DNA from: Candidatus Obscuribacterales bacterium
GTDB lineage: Bacteria > Cyanobacteriota > Vampirovibrionia > Obscuribacterales > Obscuribacteraceae
Direction of reading: 5' to 3'
NCBI GenBank assembly: GCA_031292355.1
Contig: JARLHI010000061.1
Span: forward strand, 186,001-250,000
DNA: 64,000 nucleotides
A program made the translations under genes and the position numbers. Below, in pieces: positions 56,951 through 64,000 of this stretch (position 1 is the first letter of the stretch; each line of letters begins with the position of its first letter). A model generated the notes under the pieces. The model saw only the letters and a program-made list of their open reading frames with translations, had not been told where the DNA came from and did not search any database.

Positions 56951-59209
56951 TCAACTGACTCCTTCGCCTTCCTTATTTTCTAGAGGCAGAAGCACTCGAA
57001 AAATAGTCGATTGATTCGGCTGGCTCTGGCACTCAATCTTGCCGCCATGCGCTTCTACAATTTGTTTACACAAATAAAGACCAAGTCCACTACCTCCGGT
57101 ATAACGTTTGCCTGCAGATGCCTGGGAAAATCGTTTAAATAAGCGTGACTGTTCTTCAAGAGTTACCCCCTGACCATTATCTTCAATCTCAATGATTGCG
57201 TTGGCGTCCACCTTGAACATTCGTATTTGTATGGTGCCACCATCGGGCACAAACTTTAATGCATTATCTAATAAATTCTGCACCACGCGCTCCAATCTGC
57301 TAGCGTCGGCATGCACAATCATCTCCGCTGACAATTGCGCTATCACCTCTATTGAACGAAGTTTCGCAAAAGGCGCCACGCGACTTACACATACGTTGAT
57401 GGTGTGGACTAGATCGCATTCCACCTTTAATAAAATGCTGACATCTTTCTCCAAGCGATAAACATCGATGAGGTCTGCCATCAATTTCAATAGCGCAGAA
57501 TTACTTTCCTTAAGACATTGGAAAATCTCGCACTGCTGGCTGCTTATTTTCCCCAGATGTCCAGCAATAAACAGGTCAATCAGTCGATTGGCACCAATTA
57601 AAGGGTTTTTCATGTCGTGAGTAAGAGTAGCCATGAAATCCTCGCGCTCATTCATAATCGCAAGCCTGCGCAGTCGATCTTGCTTTTCTTTTATGTCCGT
57701 AATATCGGCTACTGTTCCCATCATGCGCACGGGGACTCCTTGTTCGTTGCGAAAACTTTCACCGCGCACCGAAATCCAACGTATGTCCTTGCTGTCAGCC
57801 TTAATGATTCGGCATTGCATCCTAAATGTTCCTGCTTTCATCCCCTTCACTAAAGCCTCTTTTACTGATGCGCGCTCTTCTGGCACAACATGAGAAATGG
57901 CAATGTCTAGGTTCCACTCTGGTGGAGGTATTGGATATCCAAAAATCTCGTCGTGCTGCAAAGACTTCCAAACAGAATTGCTTGATCGGTCGTAATCCCA
58001 CACACCAATCGATGCAGCCTCTAAGGCTAAACTCATTCGCAGTTTGGCATCTGCGATCTCCAGCTGGGCGAGTTCACGCTCGGTGACATCACGTGTCACA
58101 TTGGCAAATCCACGCAACACCCCTCCATGGTCAAATAGAGGAGTAATTACTACATCCGAAAAAAAACGGGAATTGTCTTTTCGAAGCCGCCATCCGCGGT
58201 CTTCTAGACTGCCAGTGTCCACCGCAGCTTTGAGGTGAGAAGCAGGAATACCAAGTTGTTGATCCTCGGTCGTGTAGAAAACAGACATATGCTTGCCGAT
58301 AATCTCAGCCGCCTCATAGCCTTTAATGCGCTTAGCACCCTCGTTCCAGCTCTCTACAAAGCCATTAGGATCTAGCATAAAGATTGCGTAGTCCTTCACT
58401 CCCGCGACCAGCAACCGATAGCGTTCCTCACTTTCCTCAAGCACTTTTTGCGTCTCTTTGCGCTCAGTGATATCACGCTTTATTGAGGCGGCACCGATGA
58501 CGGTGCCATCCTCACAGGAAATTGGCGAGACTGTCAACAGAACGTCTATCCTTTCTCCATTCTTTTTAACGCGAACGGTTTCCATGTTGTGGACAGCCTC
58601 GCCACTGGCAACGATTTTCAAAATATTACTCAATTCATCCAGTAACTCGGCTGGAATAATCATGGAAATTGATTTTCCGGTGGCCTCTTCTTCCGAATAA
58701 CCAAAAAGTTTTGCGGCTCCTTTATTCCAACTGGTAATTACTCCGTTTAAATCCTCACCAATGATTGCGTCATCAGACGCATTGACGATAGTCGCCAGTC
58801 TCCCAGTGGCTTCTCGCGCAGCATTTCTTGCCAGTGCATAGTTTATGGAACGGCTCAGAGCGGATGCATCAAAAACACCCTTTACCAAATAGTCCTCTGC
58901 ACCGCATTGCAAAGACGCCAATGCAATTTCATTGTCATTGATTCCGGTCAAGACAACGATCGGAACTGTAGGTGCACAAATACGAACATTCTTGACTGTG
59001 TCAACGGCCTGACTATCTGGTAATGATAAATCTAAAAGGACAATATCTATGCCACCACTGCGTAAACGCTTAAGCCCTGATGCTAAAGAATCACAGTGCT
59101 CCATAACCGGCGCGGCTTCCTTGGAAAGTGCCAGCTGATGCTCTATAAGCTCGAAATCGTCATAATTATCATCAATAACCAGAATATGGCAAGTACAAAG
59201 GGTTTCCAT
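56951..59209 (-). CDS. REC-PAS-PAS-PAS hybrid sensor histidine kinase
   Basis: 752 aa, soluble. An N-terminal receiver (Asp60 in VLLDLSLPD), three PAS/PAC units (~135-255, ~265-380, ~390-510; each PAC ending DITERK/DVTEREL/DITDIK), HisKA with THDMKNPL, and HATPase with NLLDNALKF, DNGQGV and GGSGLGLYL. The receiver at the front rather than the back suggests it is controlled by another kinase. No membrane helix, so it senses cytoplasmic redox or ligands by PAS. Two bases separate it from the Rcp1-like gene stop, indicating one operon with 59212 and 59643. Confidence 0.88.
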   Translation of the reverse strand: METLCTCHILVIDDNYDDFELIEHQLALSKEAAPVMEHCDSLASGLKRLRSGGIDIVLLDLSLPDSQAVDTVKNVRICAPTVPIVVLTGINDNEIALASLQCGAEDYLVKGVFDASALSRSINYALARNAAREATGRLATIVNASDDAIIGEDLNGVITSWNKGAAKLFGYSEEEATGKSISMIIPAELLDELSNILKIVASGEAVHNMETVRVKKNGERIDVLLTVSPISCEDGTVIGAASIKRDITERKETQKVLEESEERYRLLVAGVKDYAIFMLDPNGFVESWNEGAKRIKGYEAAEIIGKHMSVFYTTEDQQLGIPASHLKAAVDTGSLEDRGWRLRKDNSRFFSDVVITPLFDHGGVLRGFANVTRDVTERELAQLEIADAKLRMSLALEAASIGVWDYDRSSNSVWKSLQHDEIFGYPIPPPEWNLDIAISHVVPEERASVKEALVKGMKAGTFRMQCRIIKADSKDIRWISVRGESFRNEQGVPVRMMGTVADITDIKEKQDRLRRLAIMNEREDFMATLTHDMKNPLIGANRLIDLFIAGHLGKISSQQCEIFQCLKESNSALLKLMADLIDVYRLEKDVSILLKVECDLVHTINVCVSRVAPFAKLRSIEVIAQLSAEMIVHADASRLERVVQNLLDNALKFVPDGGTIQIRMFKVDANAIIEIEDNGQGVTLEEQSRLFKRFSQASAGKRYTGGSGLGLYLCKQIVEAHGGKIECQSQPNQSTIFRVLLPLENKEGEGVS

Positions 59210-59211
59210 GT

Positions 59212-59646
59212 TTACCTTGCAGGCGGCAACTTAACAACACCGAACCAAAATTCGTCGATAGTTTGCACAATTTTTGAGAGCCCTTGAAGGTCCACCGGCT
59301 TGCTTATATAACAATTGGCGTGCAGATCGTAACTGCGTAAAATATCTTCTTCGGTTTGAGACGTAGTAAGTATGACCACCGGAATTTGCCTCAACTCTGG
59401 ATCTTCCTTCATCTCAGCTAAGACCTCTCGACCATCTTTTCGTGGCATATTCAAGTCCAAAAAAACCAAAGAAGGTTTACTGGCACTCGCGTATTTACCT
59501 TCCCGGCGCAGATACTCCATGGCTTCGACACCATCATTGACTACACTGATAGCATTGGCCAGCTTGGTGCCTTGTAGCGCCGCAAGCGTAAACTCTACGT
59601 CGTCAGCACTGTCATCAACAATCAAAATATTTATGAGTTGATTCAT
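59212..59646 (-). CDS. Rcp1-like single-domain response regulator
   Basis: 144 aa. DD pair at Asp11-Asp12, phosphoacceptor Asp64 (VFLDLNMPRKDG), Thr in ILTTS and Lys in ISKPVDL. The LNMPRKDG and YLRREGKY segments are those of the Rcp1 group found next to phytochrome-type and PAS kinases. It has no output domain, so it relays phosphate. Its ATG overlaps the kinase stop as ATGA (59643-59646), so translation is coupled. Confidence 0.88.
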   Translation of the reverse strand: MNQLINILIVDDSADDVEFTLAALQGTKLANAISVVNDGVEAMEYLRREGKYASASKPSLVFLDLNMPRKDGREVLAEMKEDPELRQIPVVILTTSQTEEDILRSYDLHANCYISKPVDLQGLSKIVQTIDEFWFGVVKLPPAR

Positions 59647-60755
59647 GTCTTACCTCCGCTCTTTTCAGGAATAGTGAAGTAGAAGGTTGAACCTTTACCT
59701 GGTTCTGACTCAACCCAAATTTTGCCTTCGTGCCGATCAACAATCGTTTGACAGACAGCCAGTCCAATGCCCGTTCCGGAGTATGATGTCGTATTGTGTA
59801 ATCGCTGAAATATTCGGAATATGCGCTCGGTATACTCTGGCGCAATACCGATCCCATTATCTGCCACAGAAAACAGCCATGAATTTGCCCTTCGCTGTGC
59901 TGAGATTCGTACTACGGGTGGTCTGTCCACAGCACAGAATTTCAATGCATTTCCCACAAGATTTTGAAAGAGCTGTGACAGCTGGGAACCATCTGCGATG
60001 ACGACAGGCAAAGGATCAACGTTTACGGTCGCGCCATGCTGCGTTATACTTGCGTTCAATGTTTTAGCGCAATTTGCAAGAATCTCGTCACAGTTAACGG
60101 GTTTCAGAATCTGAGTAGTGGTCTGGATTCTAGAATAGGCGAGAAGGTCGTTAATGAGGGTTTGCATTCGCGTGACTCCATCCTTAATCTTGACCATGCA
60201 GCGTCTCGATTTGTCATCCAACTCGTCAGCCTGATATTGCGCCAGCATATCGGTAAATCCAGAAATCGAACGGAGCGGCTCCTGCAGGTCATGAGCGGCC
60301 ACGGTTGCAAATTGCTGCAGCGCGAGATTTGAACGGGTCACCTCATCGGAAAGCCTTTTGCGTTCGCTGACGTCCTGTACGAGCAACAAAGCACCGGCAA
60401 CTTCGCCATTTTCGTCCTTTAATGGTTTGAAATCGATGCTACACCATTTTGACCGTCCTGAGCCTAATTGGTTCTGGATAAAGACTTCCAGACTATTCAC
60501 TTCCTCACCAGCAAGTGCTCTTACCAGGGGTGATGCAGCTGCAGGCAACAGTGTCACTCCATCAGACAGATAAACACCATAATGTTCGATCCAATCTTTG
60601 AGCGAAACAGGCTCTTGATCAATGCCAATGATGGCTGCTGCCGCCCCATTAGAAAATATGACTGTACCTTGTTTATCAGTCGCCACGATGCCAAACGTAA
60701 CGCCTTCGAAGACGGATTCGATGGCGTGCAAACTTGTTAAAGATAACGTTGACAA
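59643..60755 (-). CDS. PAS-domain histidine kinase (phytochrome-kinase-like)
   Basis: 370 aa. PAS/PAC domain residues ~8-130 (IVATDKQGTVIFSNGAAAAIIG; PAC end DVSERKRL), HisKA with AAHDLQEPLRSI (His155), and HATPase with NLVGNALKF, DNGIGI and GTGIGLAV. The HDLQEPL box is typical of bacteriophytochrome-linked kinases that pair with Rcp1 regulators, here encoded immediately downstream. Start is TTG at 60755 with GAGGAG at seven bases. No membrane segments. First gene of the three-gene signalling operon; the 252-bp gap before the GH25 gene holds nothing recognisable. Confidence 0.88.
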   Translation of the reverse strand: MSTLSLTSLHAIESVFEGVTFGIVATDKQGTVIFSNGAAAAIIGIDQEPVSLKDWIEHYGVYLSDGVTLLPAAASPLVRALAGEEVNSLEVFIQNQLGSGRSKWCSIDFKPLKDENGEVAGALLLVQDVSERKRLSDEVTRSNLALQQFATVAAHDLQEPLRSISGFTDMLAQYQADELDDKSRRCMVKIKDGVTRMQTLINDLLAYSRIQTTTQILKPVNCDEILANCAKTLNASITQHGATVNVDPLPVVIADGSQLSQLFQNLVGNALKFCAVDRPPVVRISAQRRANSWLFSVADNGIGIAPEYTERIFRIFQRLHNTTSYSGTGIGLAVCQTIVDRHEGKIWVESEPGKGSTFYFTIPEKSGGKT

Positions 60756-61007
60756 AGCCTGACTCCTCGACAGTTCATTCTCTCTGATTTGCTAGTTAAT
60801 GCTTAAGCACGGCTACTCGGTCTGCTCAGTAGTATTATTCAATCACGTCGCTACCGAGACTAGTTGAGTTGACAGCTGCACTAGTTGCAACTTTCGCGAG
60901 TCTTTGGCTTGTGTAACGCTTTGCCGTCTTACTTCGTATTTCCCTGGTTCACATCAAGTCATGACGGACGTAACCTTAATCGACTGATTTAAGGATGAAT
61001 AACACTA

Positions 61008-61865
61008 ATGGCAGGATTCGACTCAAGCACAGCGTCAGATAACACTCCAGGCGCCGCCCACGTTCACGACGCATTAATGAAATTAAGTCAAGAAGCCCAT
61101 GAAATACCGACAAAACCGGGCATGCCTGCGAGCCAATCTACTCCAACGGAAACCGGGCGTGGTCATACTATGCACGCAGGCAACGAAAACAAAGAAGCCC
61201 ACGTACCACCGCCGAAACCAACGATAGGCGATCATGCAGTGGTCAATACTTCGAAAGGAATCGATGTTTCAGAATTTGACAATACCATTGACTGGACCCA
61301 AGTACAGCAGTCTGGAGTAAAGTTCGCCTTTATTCGAGCTACCGATGGCACCACAATTCAAGATTCCTCATTTGTCACAAACTGGCAGGGCGCAGAACAA
61401 GCCGGCATTCCAGTAGGCGCTTATCATTACTTTTCGACGTCATCTGCGGTCCAAACTCAAATTGACAATTTCATCAAGGAAACCAAGCTTGTCAATGCAG
61501 GCAATTTACCGGCGGTTCTCGATGTCGAAGACCCAACTCAGTTTTCAAAATTGACGACCGCCCAGAGTGTGCAAATGATTCAGCAATGGCTGGATGGTGT
61601 GCAACAAGCAACCGGCGTGCAACCTATGCTCTACATGAGTTCTTCCTTCTCTGCAGAAGTACTCGGCAATGCACCACAATTCAACAAATACCAACTTTGG
61701 GTAGCTGATTATACGACTGCGGCTCAACCGGTGGTGCCAAAACCTTGGACCAACTGGAACTTCTGGCAACAGACAGATAGTGGCAAAGTGACTGGCATCG
61801 CAGGTGGTGTCGACCTGGATTATTTCAATGGACCAGTGCAGTCGCTGCCAGTAACCAACCCCTAG
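61008..61865 (+). CDS. GH25-family lysozyme (muramidase)
   Basis: 285 aa. Residues 1-80 are polar, Pro/His/Thr-rich and probably disordered. The GH25 barrel begins KGIDVSEFDNTIDW (Asp86), continues VKFAFIRATDGTT and PVGAYHYF, and has the catalytic pair AVLDVED (Asp172, Glu174) and WVADYTT. It should cleave N-acetylmuramyl-N-acetylglucosamine bonds. No signal peptide is present, so release is by another route or it acts as an effector. AAGGATGA precedes the ATG. Its stop codon overlaps the stop of the convergent peptidase gene by three bases. Confidence 0.88.
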   Translation: MAGFDSSTASDNTPGAAHVHDALMKLSQEAHEIPTKPGMPASQSTPTETGRGHTMHAGNENKEAHVPPPKPTIGDHAVVNTSKGIDVSEFDNTIDWTQVQQSGVKFAFIRATDGTTIQDSSFVTNWQGAEQAGIPVGAYHYFSTSSAVQTQIDNFIKETKLVNAGNLPAVLDVEDPTQFSKLTTAQSVQMIQQWLDGVQQATGVQPMLYMSSSFSAEVLGNAPQFNKYQLWVADYTTAAQPVVPKPWTNWNFWQQTDSGKVTGIAGGVDLDYFNGPVQSLPVTNP

Positions 61866-62645
61866 AGATTCCAGAACTGTCCAACAATGCTGCGAAAAAG
61901 TTGTTCTGGTTCCACGCCTGCGCAATGTCTGAAGGCAGGCGCAAATTTACCTCCGTCGCGGGTCTCTAACCGCACCTGTTTGATAATCTGCTGGCCTTTT
62001 TGGTGCACTAATTCGCGTACCATCAAGGAAGCAATCGCATACCGCATGTTTGGATCTTTATAGAGCGAATCGCACATTTGTCGGTAAGTTGGAGGGGCCG
62101 TTGATACAGCGGTAGCCTTGAGCCATCGTTCATGATCGGCGAAGAGTTTTTGATAGTGTGGTGAAGCGACATTGTCGGCAGTTCCTTCGTTAAACCATTG
62201 CGGAATCTGAAAACCATAGCGCGCACAAAAAATTGTATGACATAATGCGTGTCCATATTCATGCATTAGATCGCCAACATGACGATCTTGATAGATTGGA
62301 AGAAGAACACTTTTGGCGTCCCTCTCACAGCAAACCACAGTGCTTAAAGAACCAGTCATGCTATTGTTTTCGGTAAGCATCGCGCGGGGACTCACCCCCA
62401 GAGCTGCAGCAAAAAACTCATCGCAACGAATAGGCTAAGACGTACATAATCTGCGGCTGATTGCGCTCATCGACTGGCATCGCTCGATATGCTTCGATGA
62501 CCGCTTGATCGTTAACTTGATTCGAGAGCAGAACCATGCGTTGTAGGTGGTCAGAATCCGCACTCAAAGCTAACTGCATCGAAGATGCGGCAAGCACAAC
62601 GAGCGTCAAAAACAGATTTTTGTACCATCGATTTCGAAAGTTCAT
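61862..62645 (-). pseudogene. Frameshifted secreted peptidase-MA-like gene
   Basis: Two minus-strand frames form one gene. The first (62418-62645) has a signal peptide (NLFLTLVVLAASSMQLALS) and a start of TPR-like sequence, then stops at TGA. Reading +1 from just before that stop gives RCDEFFAAALGVSPRAM and continues into the second frame, whose only start is GTG at 62395. The second part holds HEYGH (residues 45-49 of that part) and NEGTAD with Glu 21 residues on, the MA-clan zincin layout. A one-base indel near 62418-62440, or a +1 shift at CGA-TGA, would join them. Whether it is expressed is unknown. Confidence 0.65.
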
Positions 62646-62712
62646 GTGCCCATTTCTTGTAATTGCAACTTCATTCTAACATTGCTTTATTATTTTCGGC
62701 AAAGTTATTTCC

Positions 62713-62766
62713 AAAAAAAAATGAGGCGGAGCGAAGGTGGGAACAGAGCTCGCGCCCTGTTCCCAC
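62713..62766 (-). terminator. Terminator of the minus-strand small membrane protein
   Basis: A perfect 10-bp stem GTGGGAACAG/CTGTTCCCAC (62737-62766) is followed on the minus strand, after ~16 bases, by T8 (A8 at 62713-62720). Ten bp beyond the stop codon. Confidence 0.7.
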
Positions 62767-62775
62767 GTCTTCAGC

Positions 62776-63171
62776 TTACTTGGCGACGGCCGGGGTAGGG
62801 CTCTTGCGGCGCGTTCCCGCGAAGTAGGCGCCGAAGCTCGCGATGACGAGAAGAACGTCGATCACGAAGAATTGGCCCAGGAACCCGAGCTGATTGGGAC
62901 CTTCCATTGACGCGGTGCCGGCAAAGCCGAGAGCGATCAGCGTGGCGACGACGGAGATGACCAGGAGTACGAGCATCTTCTTCAGTCCGGCATGGATGGT
63001 GCCCAGGAAATATCCGAGGGCGACCGCCGCGAAGAGATACAGTTCGCTTGCGTAGATCCAATCCAGGAAGAACCCCTGGTTTTGGCCGGGCATGCTCGCG
63101 ACGCCAGCGATGTGACAGGCGTAGAGCGCGAGGACGAGGACGACGGCGAGCGGTATGAGCTTGGATTTCAT
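62776..63171 (-). CDS. Four-helix small membrane protein, unknown
   Basis: 131 aa from ATG at 63171; a TTG at 63189 would add six basic residues. Four hydrophobic helices (LIPLAVVLVLALYACHIAG, YLFAAVALGYFLG, MLVLLVISVVATLIALGF, VIDVLLVIASFGAYFAG) with a short basic tail (RRKSPTPAVAK). Very GC-rich codons. No family recognised. Same strand as the secreted paralogues next to it. Confidence 0.65.
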   Translation of the reverse strand: MKSKLIPLAVVLVLALYACHIAGVASMPGQNQGFFLDWIYASELYLFAAVALGYFLGTIHAGLKKMLVLLVISVVATLIALGFAGTASMEGPNQLGFLGQFFVIDVLLVIASFGAYFAGTRRKSPTPAVAK

Positions 63172-63257
63172 GATCTTTTCTTTCTTCAAAGTCGCCGCCC
63201 TTGTCGGGGTCGGAACGACTGGGTGCAGTTATCAGATGACGGAGCCTTCTGCGCTTA

Positions 63258-63731
63258 CTACTCGGCGACAATCGCGAGCCAACGCGAATGCGAGAAGTCG
63301 CCGAGCTTCTCCATATAGCCCTTGTAGACGCCGATACCGACGGTCGCGTACCCCTTTAAGGAGCCCTCACCCTTGCAATAGTTGTCCCAACCATCCACCT
63401 GGACCGGCGCATAGCTCCAGGCGGGGATGGAATCCACGTTGTGCTTGTAGTATTTGTTCGGTCCGACCAGGTCGTACGACGAGTCATCGCACTTGATCGT
63501 GACGGGATAGGGCGTGGCATTGTACGCCATGATCCACGGCTCGTTGGCATAGGCCCCGAGCGCCGCATGACCGGTCTCGAAATCCAGCCAGTCCCTCGGC
63601 GACAAATTCGTCTGCGGCTCGACCACGGGCGCCTTCTTGATGGCAATCTGAGCCACCGCCGGCGAAGTCGCGCCGAGAGCGAGGGAAGCGGCAAGGGCGA
63701 TGGACACGATCGAGAGAGTCTTCGTGAACAT
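63258..63731 (-). CDS. Small secreted protein, tandem paralogue 1
   Basis: 157 aa from ATG at 63731, with GGAG seven bases before it. Signal peptide (MFTKTLSIVSIALAASLALGATSPAVAQ). The mature domain has IKCDDSSYDL and DNYCKGEGSLKGY, whose two cysteines may form a disulphide, and the C-terminus VGIGVYKGYMEKLGDFSHSRWLAIVAE shared with the next gene. No family recognised. Very GC-rich codons suggest strong expression. Confidence 0.75.
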   Translation of the reverse strand: MFTKTLSIVSIALAASLALGATSPAVAQIAIKKAPVVEPQTNLSPRDWLDFETGHAALGAYANEPWIMAYNATPYPVTIKCDDSSYDLVGPNKYYKHNVDSIPAWSYAPVQVDGWDNYCKGEGSLKGYATVGIGVYKGYMEKLGDFSHSRWLAIVAE

Positions 63732-63799
63732 TTCAGTTCTCCAAGTTTGCACCGGTCCTTTACCAGGTGCAAGAAGATGAGGTAGCAATGGAATAGACA

Positions 63800-63830
63800 G
63801 AATCACCGCCCTTGGCGGGAGCGGTGATTC
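63800..63830 (-). repeat. Perfect 10-bp hairpin between the tandem paralogues
   Basis: GAATCACCGC / GCGGTGATTC with an 11-nt loop, 27 bp beyond the stop of the upstream minus-strand paralogue and 68 bp before the start of the next. Confidence 0.65.
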
Positions 63831-63857
63831 GTTGCCTTCTTGGACGCCGACGTCGAA

Positions 63858-64000
63858 TTATTCGGCGACGATGGCGAGCCAGCGCGAATGCGAGAAATCG
63901 CCCAGCTTCTCCATATAGCCCTTGTAGACGCCGGTGCCGATGGTGGCATAGCCCTTCAAGGAGTCCTTGCCGGTGCAGTACTTATCCCAACCGTCCACCT
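63858..64000 (-). CDS. Small secreted protein, tandem paralogue 2, N-terminus cut by window edge
   Basis: The last 47 codons of a minus-strand gene are present. They translate to a sequence nearly identical to the C-terminus of the 63258 protein (same KGYMEKLGDF and SHSRWLAIVAE, with a few changes such as WDKYCTGKDSLKGYA). Nucleotide differences fall mostly in third positions, showing protein-level selection after a tandem duplication. The start and signal peptide lie outside the window. Confidence 0.75.
   Translation of the reverse strand, partial: VDGWDKYCTGKDSLKGYATIGTGVYKGYMEKLGDFSHSRWLAIVAE

Overview
The window reads as chromosomal DNA from a free-living, diderm-type bacterium (code 11, Shine-Dalgarno starts, some TTG starts). 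It shows many signal peptides, PAS histidine kinases with an Rcp1-like regulator, a MocR regulator, and a MoxR/von Willebrand (Bat-like) operon. The gene style fits a non-photosynthetic cyanobacterial relative (Vampirovibrionia/Obscuribacterales-like), but no rRNA or marker gene is present, so this placement is a weak inference. I saw no tRNA, rRNA, CRISPR, transposase or integrase.

Layout. 1-14.2 kb is a mixed-strand chromosomal region: secreted proteins, a class III aminotransferase, a glycogen debranching enzyme, a large unknown membrane protein, a P-loop kinase, a CurA-like reductase, a GspE-N/MshEN-like protein and a TPR protein. 14.7-30.1 kb is a run of 17 GC-rich plus-strand genes, mostly unknown. 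The recognisable members are a Bax-inhibitor-1 protein, a zincin with a histone-H1-like linker, two S1-fold proteins, a RecB/Cas4-like cysteine protein, two GNAT acetyltransferases, an M50 protease and a CYTH enzyme. Nearly every gap in this run carries a long perfect hairpin. Two gaps also carry an almost identical 79-nt structured RNA just upstream of a start codon.

30.3-38.1 kb holds a degenerate GGDEF protein, a GNAT remnant, an ABC exporter with a 54-aa membrane partner, a divergent MocR regulator with direct repeats, and a vWA/TPR pair. 38.3-52.5 kb is one long plus-strand operon: vWA, TPR, vWA, MoxR ATPase, DUF58, a BatD-position anchor protein, an S41 protease, two tandem secreted paralogues and a second S41 protease. 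Its promoter region (38271-38401) is copied, without gaps in alignment, at 53888-54018 ahead of the unknown gene at 54155, so both units probably respond to the same regulator. A 33-aa basic ORF with its own strong ribosome site overlaps the first gene as ATGA.

52.9-55.8 kb contains a cyclic-phosphate-processing receiver protein, two unknown proteins and a small membrane protein. 56.0-60.8 kb is a minus-strand signalling cluster (NarL-type regulator, REC-PAS-PAS-PAS-kinase, Rcp1-like regulator, PAS-kinase). The right end has a GH25 lysozyme, a frameshifted MA-type peptidase gene, a small membrane protein and a tandem pair of secreted paralogues, the last cut by the window edge.
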